Translations under genes and position numbers: made by a program | In this document: in pieces, positions 8,365-16,686 of the stretch | How the letters are laid out: each line of letters opens with the position of its first letter | Position numbering within the stretch: position 1 is the first letter of the stretch | The notes under the pieces: generated by a model | Database searches by the model: none | What the model was told of the DNA's origin: nothing | What the model saw: the letters and a program-made list of their open reading frames with translations, nothing else | Assembly (NCBI GenBank): GCA_903850335.1 | Contig: CAINLJ010000269.1 | Span: 1-60,748, forward strand | Source of the DNA: an uncultured Bacteroidia bacterium | GTDB lineage: Bacteria > Bacteroidota > Bacteroidia > Bacteroidales > Prolixibacteraceae | Reading direction: 5' to 3' | Length of the DNA stretch: 60,748 bases

Positions 8365-9717
8365 ATGAATAAAATTTTGATATCCATAACATTAGTTCTA
8401 TTACTTAACTTTCTTTTTTTATCAGACTCCATTGGGCAAAGCAAAACTAAGGGATTGCTATCTGACAATGACTTTAAATACCTTGAAGGTCTTACAAAAG
8501 ATGTGGTAGAACGCTCACGCATCTATCCCGGACAAACTATTTCAAAAGATTTTGGCAGCAATAACAGCGGAGGTATTCTGATCAGACCAGGCGGTAGTGA
8601 TTGTTATCCTGCCTTTTGGATACGGGATTATGCCATGTCTTTAGAAAGCGGTTTTATCACTGTTAAAGAGCAAAAGCACATGCTCGTACTCACTGCCTCT
8701 ACCCAATGCGATCAGACCTGGATAACGGATGGTGGTAGTATGATTCCAATGGGTGCCATCCCTGATCATATTCGAATTTACAATAGCATCCCAATTTATT
8801 TCCCTGGTTCGTATGACTATAAGGGACAAGGGAACAAAAAATGGGGAATGATGCCCCCATATTGTGACCAGTTTTATTTTATCGATATGGCATATTTTTA
8901 CATTAAAAGTAGTGCTAATATCAAATTGCTTACCGAAAAAATTAATGGAATCACTCTGATTGACAGGCTTGAAATGGCTTATAAAACTCCTCCAACCAAA
9001 CAGGATGGGGTACTCGTATATGTAACGGAAGATTTCAGAGGTGTAGATTATGGGTTCAGAGATGTCATTTCCATCACAGGAGAGCTTTGTATGCCTTCGT
9101 TGCTAAAATATAAGGCTTCAATTGAACTGGCAGAACTTTTGACCATTCTTAAGAATAGGGACAAGGCAGAAACCTATCATGCCAATGCCAGGAGACTAAA
9201 GTTGGAGATACCCCAACATTTTTCAGATCCCCGTGGTATGTTGCTTGCCTCAACGGGGAAAAGCAATCAGGCAGATATATGGAGCACCGTAATGGCTATT
9301 TATTATAATGTCCTTGAAGGAGAACAGGCACTAAATGCCTCTCGCGTACTTGCTGAAGGTTACAAAAAAGGCTTACTGGCAAAACGGGGAAATATAAGAC
9401 ACATCCTGATTGGCGAGGATTTTAGTGAAAAATCTGCCTGGGAGAAAAGTCTTGTAAGAAAAGGAGATTATCAAAATGGGGGATATTGGGGAACACCAAC
9501 AGGATGGGTTTGTTCCGCTATTGCGAAAACTGATACAGATGCGGCTAAACAACTGGCCAAAGAATACATTGACAATTTGCGTGCAGGCGATTTTCGGAAA
9601 GGTGGTAATTTTGGGGAGCCTTGGGAGTGTTATAATCTGGACGCCCCGCAAAATGCAATCTACATGACTACCGTTTCCTCCCCTTACACTGTTTTTAAAT
9701 CCTTTCAGAACCAATGA
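8365..9717 (+). CDS. Secreted six-hairpin glycosidase-like protein, family not assigned
   Basis: The 450-residue protein has a signal peptide (residues 1-25, ending SIGQ). The mature part resembles a single (alpha/alpha)6 barrel: the motifs GSDCYPAFWIRDYAMSLESG, YCDQFYFIDMAYFYIK, NQADIWSTVMAIYYNVL and YQNGGYWGTPTGWVCSAI alternate helices with conserved aromatic and acidic loops, as in GH63/GH37/GH78-like toroids. The WIRDYAMS segment is like the substrate-loop acid of such enzymes. I cannot assign a CAZy family or substrate. It starts 26 bp after the rhamnosidase and precedes the fucosidase, so it is probably co-expressed and acts on the same glycan. Confidence 0.7.
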   Translation: MNKILISITLVLLLNFLFLSDSIGQSKTKGLLSDNDFKYLEGLTKDVVERSRIYPGQTISKDFGSNNSGGILIRPGGSDCYPAFWIRDYAMSLESGFITVKEQKHMLVLTASTQCDQTWITDGGSMIPMGAIPDHIRIYNSIPIYFPGSYDYKGQGNKKWGMMPPYCDQFYFIDMAYFYIKSSANIKLLTEKINGITLIDRLEMAYKTPPTKQDGVLVYVTEDFRGVDYGFRDVISITGELCMPSLLKYKASIELAELLTILKNRDKAETYHANARRLKLEIPQHFSDPRGMLLASTGKSNQADIWSTVMAIYYNVLEGEQALNASRVLAEGYKKGLLAKRGNIRHILIGEDFSEKSAWEKSLVRKGDYQNGGYWGTPTGWVCSAIAKTDTDAAKQLAKEYIDNLRAGDFRKGGNFGEPWECYNLDAPQNAIYMTTVSSPYTVFKSFQNQ

Positions 9718-9767
9718 TATAGCTTTCATAATCAACATATTTACAGTAACACAATAAACTAAGACAA

Positions 9768-11129
9768 ATGAACAACAAATTTAAGATTGGAGTGATTTTG
9801 GTTTTGCTTTTGGCAATTTCGTCAGTGCAAAACATGGCCAGTGCGCAGTACAAGACTGAAACTGCTGAGCAAAAAAGTAAAAGGATGGAGTGGTGGACCA
9901 ATGCCCGCTTCGGAATGTTTATCCACTGGGGATTATATGCTCTGCCTGCACGTCATGAGTGGGTTAAGAATAATGAAAGGATGACAAATGAGCAGTATCA
10001 GAAGTACTTTGAAGAATTCAATCCAGATCTTTTTAACCCAAAGGATTGGGCAAGAATGGCTAAGGAGGCAGGAATGAAGTATGTGGTATTGACGGCAAAA
10101 CACCATGAAGGATTCTGTCAGTTTGATTCAAAGTTTACCGATTACAAATCCACGAATACCCCTTTCGGCCGGGATGTCATCAGGGAATATGTCGATGCTT
10201 TAAGAGCTGAAGGATTAAAAGTTGGATTCTATTATTCGCTTATCGACTGGCATCATCCTGACTACACAATAGATAAGGTCCATCCTCAACGTCAGGAATC
10301 CGATTCGGCTTATGTGCGTTTGAATAAAAACCGTGACATGTCAAAATATCGTGAATACCTCAAAAATCAGGTACGAGAATTATTGACTAATTATGGTGAA
10401 ATCAGCGTGATCTGGTTTGATTTCTCCTTCCCTGGCAAGAATGGAAAGGGTCGTGACGACTGGGGTTCTGAGGATTTACTAAAAATGGTGCGTACACTTC
10501 AGCCTGGAATCATTATTGACGATCGTCTGGATTTGAAAGACAAAGATTATGGATGGGATTTTGAGTCTCCGGAACAATATAAGGTAGAGAAATGGCCTGA
10601 ACACAATGGTAAGAAAGTTGCTTGGGAAACTTGTCAGACATTTTCAGGATCATGGGGATACTATCGTGATGAAAACACCTGGAAAAGCACACCTCAGTTA
10701 TTGGAACTGCTGATCGAATCGGTTAGTAAAGGAGGTAATCTCCTCCTTAATGTCGGGCCAACAGGTCGTGGCGTATTTGACTTTAGGGCTCAGGACCGCT
10801 TGAAGTCGATGGGCGAATGGATGAAATTTAATAACCGGTCTATCTACAACTGTACAGAAGCGCCGGCTGAATTTATCGCTCCGGCGAACACACTCCTAAC
10901 TTACAATCCGAAAACAAATCGGTTGTATGTCCATTTGTTAAGTTATCCAATGGGCAGATTAGTGCTTAAGAATATGGCAGATAAGGTAAAGTACATACAA
11001 TTTTTGCATGATGCTTCCGAGATTAAATTTCAAAAGGAAAAGGGCGATGGTAAGAATAATCTGAATATTGAGCTTCCTATCCAAAAACCACCTGTAGAAA
11101 TCGTTGTTCTCGAAGTGATCTTAAAGTAG
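9768..11129 (+). CDS. Alpha-L-fucosidase, GH29
   Basis: The 453-residue protein carries a signal peptide (residues 1-27) and the GH29 barrel signature: RFGMFIHWGLYALPA near the start of the domain, KEAGMKYVVLTAKHHEGFC, and GFYYSLIDWHHPDY. The predicted nucleophile is D218 in the sequence VIWFDFSFPG. Length and motif order match single-domain GH29 enzymes. It would hydrolyse terminal alpha-L-fucose in the periplasm. With the PNGase F-like enzyme and GH20 enzyme in the same region, a fucosylated N-glycan is one possible substrate; plant-wall or algal fucose is another. Only 4 bp separate it from the next gene, so the two are almost certainly co-transcribed. Confidence 0.92.
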   Translation: MNNKFKIGVILVLLLAISSVQNMASAQYKTETAEQKSKRMEWWTNARFGMFIHWGLYALPARHEWVKNNERMTNEQYQKYFEEFNPDLFNPKDWARMAKEAGMKYVVLTAKHHEGFCQFDSKFTDYKSTNTPFGRDVIREYVDALRAEGLKVGFYYSLIDWHHPDYTIDKVHPQRQESDSAYVRLNKNRDMSKYREYLKNQVRELLTNYGEISVIWFDFSFPGKNGKGRDDWGSEDLLKMVRTLQPGIIIDDRLDLKDKDYGWDFESPEQYKVEKWPEHNGKKVAWETCQTFSGSWGYYRDENTWKSTPQLLELLIESVSKGGNLLLNVGPTGRGVFDFRAQDRLKSMGEWMKFNNRSIYNCTEAPAEFIAPANTLLTYNPKTNRLYVHLLSYPMGRLVLKNMADKVKYIQFLHDASEIKFQKEKGDGKNNLNIELPIQKPPVEIVVLEVILK

Positions 11130-11133
11130 TTCT

Positions 11134-12240
11134 ATGAAATTGCTTATAAGTCTTGTCCTTGGTTTGATTCTCATTGGGGGTTGTAATCGCAACTCTCCAG
11201 TGAGTTCAAATGATCCGATTAAAGCCTATGATATAGACTTTAACTGGGGTGAAGGAGGTCCGAATGGATTTGCCAGACCCGGTCTTTGGGCTGATGCTAA
11301 TCCTGCAGAACATGTTAACTGGTATGCTGAACTGGGTTGTAATGTAATACAGTCCTTCGCAGTTTCATGTAATGGATACGCGTGGTATAAAAATGGTCTG
11401 GTTCCTGAACAACCCGGTTTAAAGTACGACTTTCTTACCGAACAAGTTCGACTTGCACACGAGAAAAACATTAAAGTATTTGGTTATTTCTGTGCAGGAT
11501 CCAATACAAGATGGGGTCTTGAACACCCTGATCTGAGTTATGGAATCCCGTCCAACCCTCATATTCCGTATACTGGTACCTATATTGATTTCTTGTGTTC
11601 CTCAATTGAAGATGCAATTAAAAAGACAGGCATTGATGGTGTTTTTATAGACTGGCTCTGGAACCCGGGCGGTACTATGGAGCCCTACCCACCACTTAAA
11701 TGGTTAGCCTGCGAACAACAGATGTTTGGAGAACTCATGAACCAACCCTTCCCCGGTAAAGAGAAAATAACTTCCGAATTAGAACTTCAGTTCAGACGTA
11801 AGGCTATCGACAGGTGCTGGAAACGAGTCAGGGCAATTGTTAAGAAAACAAAACCTGACTGCATCATCTGGTTAACTTCTTGTCAGCTTACAAGCAAAGA
11901 TATAGCCGGATCGGATATGCTGAAGGAAGTGGACTGGGTTCTGAATGAAGCCGGAGATATTGCAACAACCTCTGCAGTTCGTGGTATGCTTGGACCTCAA
12001 ACGCGACTGGTTACTTGTCTTGCTAATTGGAATGGACAGGACCCTTCCAAAGTTATTCCGGCAGCAATCAAGGAAAATGTCGGTCTTTATGGTTTTACTA
12101 AACCGGTATTGGGTTCACTTATGCCTCCTGTGGATTACTATCTTTCAAAGTCCATAGATAGCCTTAAAGGCGATGAGCGAAACATTGCTGTATTGGTTAG
12201 GGCTTATAAAAATCTCTCTTTTGATTACGTGAAAAAATAA
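11134..12240 (+). CDS. Lipoprotein with TIM-barrel glycosidase-like fold, family not assigned
   Basis: The 368-residue protein has a lipoprotein signal peptide with a good lipobox (LIGGC near residue 17). The mature chain shows the alternating strand pattern of a (beta/alpha)8 barrel: NVIQSFAVSCNGYAW, IKVFGYFCAGSNT, GIDGVFIDWLWNPGG, CIIWLTSCQL, EVDWVLNEAGD and LVTCLANWNG. The acid in VFIDWLWNP and those in DWVLNEAGD are where catalytic residues of fucosidase-like barrels would lie. It may be a distant relative of GH29, but I cannot name the family. It is packed between the GH29 and GH20 genes (4 bp and 2 bp gaps) and is probably surface- or periplasm-anchored, acting in the same pathway. Confidence 0.7.
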   Translation: MKLLISLVLGLILIGGCNRNSPVSSNDPIKAYDIDFNWGEGGPNGFARPGLWADANPAEHVNWYAELGCNVIQSFAVSCNGYAWYKNGLVPEQPGLKYDFLTEQVRLAHEKNIKVFGYFCAGSNTRWGLEHPDLSYGIPSNPHIPYTGTYIDFLCSSIEDAIKKTGIDGVFIDWLWNPGGTMEPYPPLKWLACEQQMFGELMNQPFPGKEKITSELELQFRRKAIDRCWKRVRAIVKKTKPDCIIWLTSCQLTSKDIAGSDMLKEVDWVLNEAGDIATTSAVRGMLGPQTRLVTCLANWNGQDPSKVIPAAIKENVGLYGFTKPVLGSLMPPVDYYLSKSIDSLKGDERNIAVLVRAYKNLSFDYVKK

Positions 12241-12242
12241 CT

Positions 12243-14093
12243 ATGAACTATAAAAGATTACTTGCCATCTCATTAATACTGACGTATACTATTCTGTTGA
12301 ATGGACAAAACATAAATATTATTCCTAAGCCCAAACTGATTTCTGTGAAAAAAGGAGAATTTGCTCTTAACCGTAAAACCATCATTTCCTTCAACGATCC
12401 TCAGCTTAAATTTCTTGCAAATTATACCTCGTCAACAATCAGGTCGTTGAACAATATGGAGCTGACTGTTAAAAAACAAAGTGGAACACTACCAAGTATC
12501 AGTACTATCAATTTAATTCTTGATGGAAAAGCAAATACAGGTAAAGAAGGGTATCAACTAAACGTAAATACATCCTCCATTACGATAAAGGGAACTACAT
12601 CGCAGGGGGTTTTTTACGGTGTGCAGAGTCTGTTACAACTTATTCCTTACTCTGGAGATTCTAAAATTCAGGCTCTTGAAATAAAGGATGAGCCCCGTTT
12701 TGGATGGCGTGGTTTGTTATTGGATGTTAGCCGTCATTTCTTCACAATTGAAGAGGTAAAGCGACTTATTGATCAGATGGTGGTCTATAAATTCAACCTC
12801 CTTCACCTTCATTTAACAGATGATCAGGGTTGGAGAATTGAGATTAAGAAACTTCCGGAACTTACAAAGGTAGGTGCCTGGAGAGTTCCCAGAACTGGAT
12901 TATGGTGGGACCGTCAACCACCGGAAGAGGGTGAAGCTGCAACATACGGAGGGTTTTATACCCAGGAACAGCTCAAAGATCTTGTCAGATATGCCTCTGA
13001 CCGATATGTAAATATTCTACCTGAAATTGAGGCTCCGGGTCATGGACTGGCAGCCATAGCTTCTTACCCCTATTTGTCCTCATCAAAAAATAAATTTAAA
13101 GTCAATCCGGGGTCTAAGTTCTATACAATTGATGATAACACTTTTTGTGCAGGAAAAGAATCAACATTTGAGTTCCTGGATATTGTCCTGACCGAAGTAG
13201 CTGATTTGTTTCCGTTCGAATACATCCATATCGGAGGAGACGAGTGTTATAAGGGTTTCTGGAAAAAATGTGAGGAATGTCAAAAACGGATAAAGGATAA
13301 TGGATTGAAGGATGAAAATGAATTGCAGAGCTATTTTATTAAACGTCTTGAAAAGATTCTTCAACAAAAGGGTAAGAAACTCATGGGATGGGATGAGATA
13401 CTTGAGGGAGGACTTGCACCCAACGCAACAGTTATGTCATGGCGTGGAATGGATGGTGGTATTGCGGCAGCAAAGGCTAGTCATCACGTAGTCATGAGCC
13501 CTAATAATTATGCATATCTTGACTTATATCAGGGAGATCCTGCCCTCGAACCACCAACATACAGTCTTTTGCGTTTAAATACAGTTTATTCATTCGAACC
13601 GGTCCCTGCAGGAATAGACTCTTCCTTTATTCTGGGCGGTCAGGGCAACTTATGGTCCGAAAGTGTACCAACTTTCCGGCATGCCGAATATATGTTCTGG
13701 CCTCGCTCCTTTGCCCTCGCAGAGGTTTTGTGGACACCAAAAGAAGGGAAAAACTGGAATGACTTTATTAACCGGACTGAGAAACAATTGGATCGACTTT
13801 CACACGCTGATATCAATTATTCAAGCAGCTTTTACGATGCAATTATCAATCCGTCAAAAGATGAGAACGGCAATCTGAAGATCCGGTTAGAAACAGAAAT
13901 CGAAGGGATGGAAATTTATTATACTTTTGATAATACCTATCCGGATCATCACAGCCCAAAATACAAAAAAGGAGAAATTCTTAGTATCCCAAAGGATGCT
14001 GATACGTTCAGGGTTATTACCTACCGGGGTGGAAAGCCGTCTGGAAGAATAATTACTGTGCCATTATCGGATTTGGCTAAGAGACTGAATTGA
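12243..14093 (+). CDS. Beta-N-acetylhexosaminidase, GH20
   Basis: The 616-residue protein has a signal peptide (residues 1-22), an N-terminal GH20b-type alpha/beta domain (about 25-150), the GH20 barrel (about 155-500) and a C-terminal chitobiase-like beta domain (about 540-610). The substrate-assisted catalytic pair is D333-E334 in HIGGDECYKGFW; other family landmarks are RGLLLDVSRHF, LHLHLTDDQGWRIEI, and MGWDEILEGG. The enzyme should remove terminal GlcNAc or GalNAc from glycans in the periplasm. It starts 2 bp after the preceding lipoprotein gene, so translation is probably coupled. Function is secure at the family level; whether N-glycan, chitin or another HexNAc polymer is used is not visible. 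Confidence 0.93.
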   Translation: MNYKRLLAISLILTYTILLNGQNINIIPKPKLISVKKGEFALNRKTIISFNDPQLKFLANYTSSTIRSLNNMELTVKKQSGTLPSISTINLILDGKANTGKEGYQLNVNTSSITIKGTTSQGVFYGVQSLLQLIPYSGDSKIQALEIKDEPRFGWRGLLLDVSRHFFTIEEVKRLIDQMVVYKFNLLHLHLTDDQGWRIEIKKLPELTKVGAWRVPRTGLWWDRQPPEEGEAATYGGFYTQEQLKDLVRYASDRYVNILPEIEAPGHGLAAIASYPYLSSSKNKFKVNPGSKFYTIDDNTFCAGKESTFEFLDIVLTEVADLFPFEYIHIGGDECYKGFWKKCEECQKRIKDNGLKDENELQSYFIKRLEKILQQKGKKLMGWDEILEGGLAPNATVMSWRGMDGGIAAAKASHHVVMSPNNYAYLDLYQGDPALEPPTYSLLRLNTVYSFEPVPAGIDSSFILGGQGNLWSESVPTFRHAEYMFWPRSFALAEVLWTPKEGKNWNDFINRTEKQLDRLSHADINYSSSFYDAIINPSKDENGNLKIRLETEIEGMEIYYTFDNTYPDHHSPKYKKGEILSIPKDADTFRVITYRGGKPSGRIITVPLSDLAKRLN

Positions 14094-14101
14094 CTTAGAA
14101 A

Positions 14102-14145
14102 TTCTAAAACAACGTAGGTGCGACATTTTATTAGGTTATAACTTT
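14102..14145. repeat. Short relic of the dispersed hairpin repeat (family B)
   Basis: The segment TTCTAAAACAACGTAGGTGC and the following GACATTTTATTAGGTTAT match the 3' end of the longer family B element at 43870-43910 (TTCTAAAGCAACGTAGTTGT, then GGCATCTTAAAAGGTTAT). It lies between the GH20 gene and the first GH32-like gene and may have been left by insertion or decay. Confidence 0.5.
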
Positions 14146-14200
14146 AAACAGACAACCATGAATTTATGATCAAATATTTTAGTACTATAAATCCAATTTT

Positions 14201-15721
14201 ATGAAGTTACCAATCAGCCTGTTATTAGCATATTTCCTGATTTCAGCCACGATTGTCAGAGCACAGGAAATCAAACCAGATGACATCACTGCTGCACGCA
14301 AAATAAGGCGTGCGGAACTTAATGATCCAATCCGGCCAGAATGGCACCTCACAATTGCAGAGGGAAAAGCTATGCCATTTGATCCCAATGGCGCTATCTT
14401 CAAGGATGGTGTCTATCATCTTTGGTACATCTATCAGGACGAAGGGAAGTGCAACTGGCAGCATCTTTCAAGCATTGATCTTTTTCATTGGAGATGGTAT
14501 GCAAATGATCTTAAACCCAATCCGGGTGATCCGGAACATGACATATTCAGCGGAAATGCTTTTCTGGCAAATGACGGAAATGTAGTTTTGGCCTATCACG
14601 GATTAGGAACTGATGGAAATTGTATTGCTTTTAGTAGTGATAAAGATTTGAACGAATGGACAAAGCCTAAATCAAATCCAATCGCAAAACCAGGCTGGGA
14701 TCCTCACATGTGGGTAGATGGAAATACATACTATCAGATTTCAGGAGGTACTCCAGGGGCCAAACACCCTAATCCACCTGTGCTGTATACCGGAGAATCG
14801 TACGACAAACCTATGAAAAAAGCCGGTGAATTTATGACTCATAACATGCCTGATGTAGATGACTTTGAAGATATTTCGTGTCCGGACTTCTTTAAACTTG
14901 GTGACAAATGGGTGTTACTATGCATCAGTCATTCAAGAGGTGCACGTTATTATGTCGGAACATGGGACGGAAAACAGTTTAACCCTGAATCCCATCACAG
15001 GATGAACTGGCCGGGAGGGACGATATTTGCGCCCGAAACACTACTGGATGACCAGGGCAGACGCATCATGTGGGCGTGGGTTCTTGATCGAAAATCAGGC
15101 GTATCCAGTGGAACTATGTCAATGCCAAGAGTCCTGACTTTATCGGAAGATAAGCTTTCGCTGTTAGTCGAGCCACCTAAAGAAGTCGGGCAGCTTCGGT
15201 ACAGGAAAATGGAGGAAGAACCATTTACAGTAAACACGGGGCAATCGGTTAAGTTGAAAAATATAATTGGTAACAGGGTTGAATTGGACATTACTATTGA
15301 TCCTGGTCAGGCAAAAAGATTCGGGCTCAAGGTTTTTTGCTCAAATAATGGTCTGGAACAAACGCCAGTTATGATCGACAGAACAAAAAATATCTTGCAG
15401 GTAGACATGCGAAAATCAGGCATTAATCACCCTGTTTACGAAGAGTTTGCTATGGCATTTGCATCCCCGGATCCAAAACACAACCCTGTTATTCAGACCG
15501 AAGATGCTCCATTCACCTTAAAGGTAAATGAAAAGGTTCACTTGAGGGTATTTCTTGACAAGTCGATGCTCGAAGTCTTCGCAAATGGTCGTCAATGTGT
15601 TACGCAGGTACTTTATCCAACCCTTAATGATGCTGTTCACATGGAAGTATTTACTGAAGATGCACCTGTGAAAATTGAACATATCAAAGCATGGAAATTA
15701 TTTCCGGCGATGCAATGGTAA
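14201..15721 (+). CDS. Secreted GH32-like five-bladed beta-propeller protein with altered acid motifs
   Basis: The 506-residue protein has a signal peptide (residues 1-22), a GH32-like propeller (about 45-330) and a C-terminal beta-sandwich (about 350-500) containing the typical LRVFLDKSMLEVFANGR segment. The nucleophile motif is retained as FDPNG (D61). The RDP-like motif is WDPHMW with D167, lacking the usual Arg. The acid/base ECP motif reads E223-D-I-S-C-P228: Cys-Pro is kept, but Ser precedes Cys where family members have Glu, and the nearest Glu is three residues earlier. Substrate is therefore uncertain; fructans, other furanosides or a non-hydrolytic role are possible. The paralogue at 16687-18360 shares the same changes. 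The gene is separated by 107 bp from the GH20 gene. Confidence 0.8.
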   Translation: MKLPISLLLAYFLISATIVRAQEIKPDDITAARKIRRAELNDPIRPEWHLTIAEGKAMPFDPNGAIFKDGVYHLWYIYQDEGKCNWQHLSSIDLFHWRWYANDLKPNPGDPEHDIFSGNAFLANDGNVVLAYHGLGTDGNCIAFSSDKDLNEWTKPKSNPIAKPGWDPHMWVDGNTYYQISGGTPGAKHPNPPVLYTGESYDKPMKKAGEFMTHNMPDVDDFEDISCPDFFKLGDKWVLLCISHSRGARYYVGTWDGKQFNPESHHRMNWPGGTIFAPETLLDDQGRRIMWAWVLDRKSGVSSGTMSMPRVLTLSEDKLSLLVEPPKEVGQLRYRKMEEEPFTVNTGQSVKLKNIIGNRVELDITIDPGQAKRFGLKVFCSNNGLEQTPVMIDRTKNILQVDMRKSGINHPVYEEFAMAFASPDPKHNPVIQTEDAPFTLKVNEKVHLRVFLDKSMLEVFANGRQCVTQVLYPTLNDAVHMEVFTEDAPVKIEHIKAWKLFPAMQW

Positions 15722-15773
15722 AATAATAATGTTCAAATTTTAATGTAAATTAGTAGATACGAAACTAACGACA

Positions 15774-16404
15774 TTGGAAGTATTTACAAGACTTTGTTTT
15801 GCATTTTCCTTTTTAAGTGCAGTGTTGGTTTGGTGCAACACAAATCAGCAATCTGCACCTAATAGTCTGGCTTATTTATCGGTTTTGGATAACACCCAAA
15901 CCAGGTCGATTTCCGCCTAGAATATGACAGGAGAGAAAGGAAAGGGAGGGATGGCAATTCCTGATCCTTCAGAGCTTAAGCCTGCTGCCTCAGGGCGGGC
16001 TGCCGACAGTTTGGGTCAGGGATGGAAAGTGAAACCCTTTCTTCGTGTAAACGCCGGCCAAACAGTTACATTGATGGATGTTGAAGGACCTGGAACCATT
16101 CAGCATATCTGGATGGTTGAAGGGTTAAGCAGGGCGAATATAATCCGATTTTACTGGGATGACGAAACGACCCCATCCGTTGAAGTACCTGCACCAGATT
16201 TCTTTGCAGTTGGTCACGAAAAGTTTGCGCGGGTTAATTCAGAAGTTATAGTAGTTAATCCTCATAATGCACATAATTGTTAACAAGGGGAAATATCGCC
16301 TTCTTAACGACGATATTGCCTCAGTCGCTTACTGGTATCAGGCTGAGCCGCATCAGCCATTCCCGGAATTGCTTCCGCTAAAATTAAGAAACCCCTTAAA
16401 ATAA
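15774..16404 (+). pseudogene. Decayed DUF2961 (GH172-like) gene with premature stop and internal deletion
   Basis: Reading from a TTG at 15774 gives a lipoprotein-like leader, then NSLAYLSVLDNTQTRSISA, a TAG at 15918-15920, and in the same frame NMTGEKGKGGMAIPDPSELK and PFLRVNAGQTVTLMDVEGPG up to a stop after NPHNAHNC (16281-16283). This is the N-terminal half of a DUF2961 protein. The TAG most likely replaced a Glu codon. A different frame from 16312 reads DIASVAYWYQAEPHQPFPEL, the C-terminal signature of the same family, and ends at 16404. The middle of the protein is missing. DUF2961 includes GH172 enzymes acting on fructofuranoside or arabinofuranoside linkages. Its position between two GH32-like paralogues suggests a former three-gene furanoside module. 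Confidence 0.8.
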
Positions 16405-16451
16405 AAGTGTTTAATATAAAGCTGAGTATTATAAATCAATAATGAAATCCA

Positions 16452-16459
16452 TATATTTG
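16452..16459 (+). promoter_or_regulatory. Candidate Bacteroidota -7 promoter element (TATATTTG)
   Basis: An exact TAnnTTTG match lies in the 280-bp gap between the DUF2961 remnant and the second GH32-like gene. It is about 230 bp upstream of that gene's ATG, so the leader would be long. No clear -33 TTTG is seen at the expected distance, so this is tentative. The rest of the gap (16405-16686) shows no other feature I can name. Confidence 0.35.
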
Positions 16460-16686
16460 TAAAAAGAACTTATATAGGAGCCTCCAAACGAGAAAATTTG
16501 TATTAATTGAAGAATTTCTAACCAATACAAACAAGATAGCGATTCAGGGCGTGTTATTTCACACGATGAACTTAGAAAACAGGGCATGGAGATAAGGATT
16601 GAATGATCTGATCGCTATTTGATCCGTTTTTGATTGCAGGCAAAATCCTTTCCATATTAAAAGATTGTAACCTTCTGATTTTCATT

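Noticed and set aside
15924-16283. A 119-residue intact small gene
   Set aside because: The upstream in-frame sequence continues the same DUF2961 family through a TAG, and the C-terminal family signature is found downstream in another frame, so this is part of a pseudogene.
16460-16630. Possible small gene between the DUF2961 remnant and the second GH32-like gene
   Set aside because: A frame reading RKFVLIEEFLTNTNKIAIQG exists but has no start codon and no recognisable relatives.
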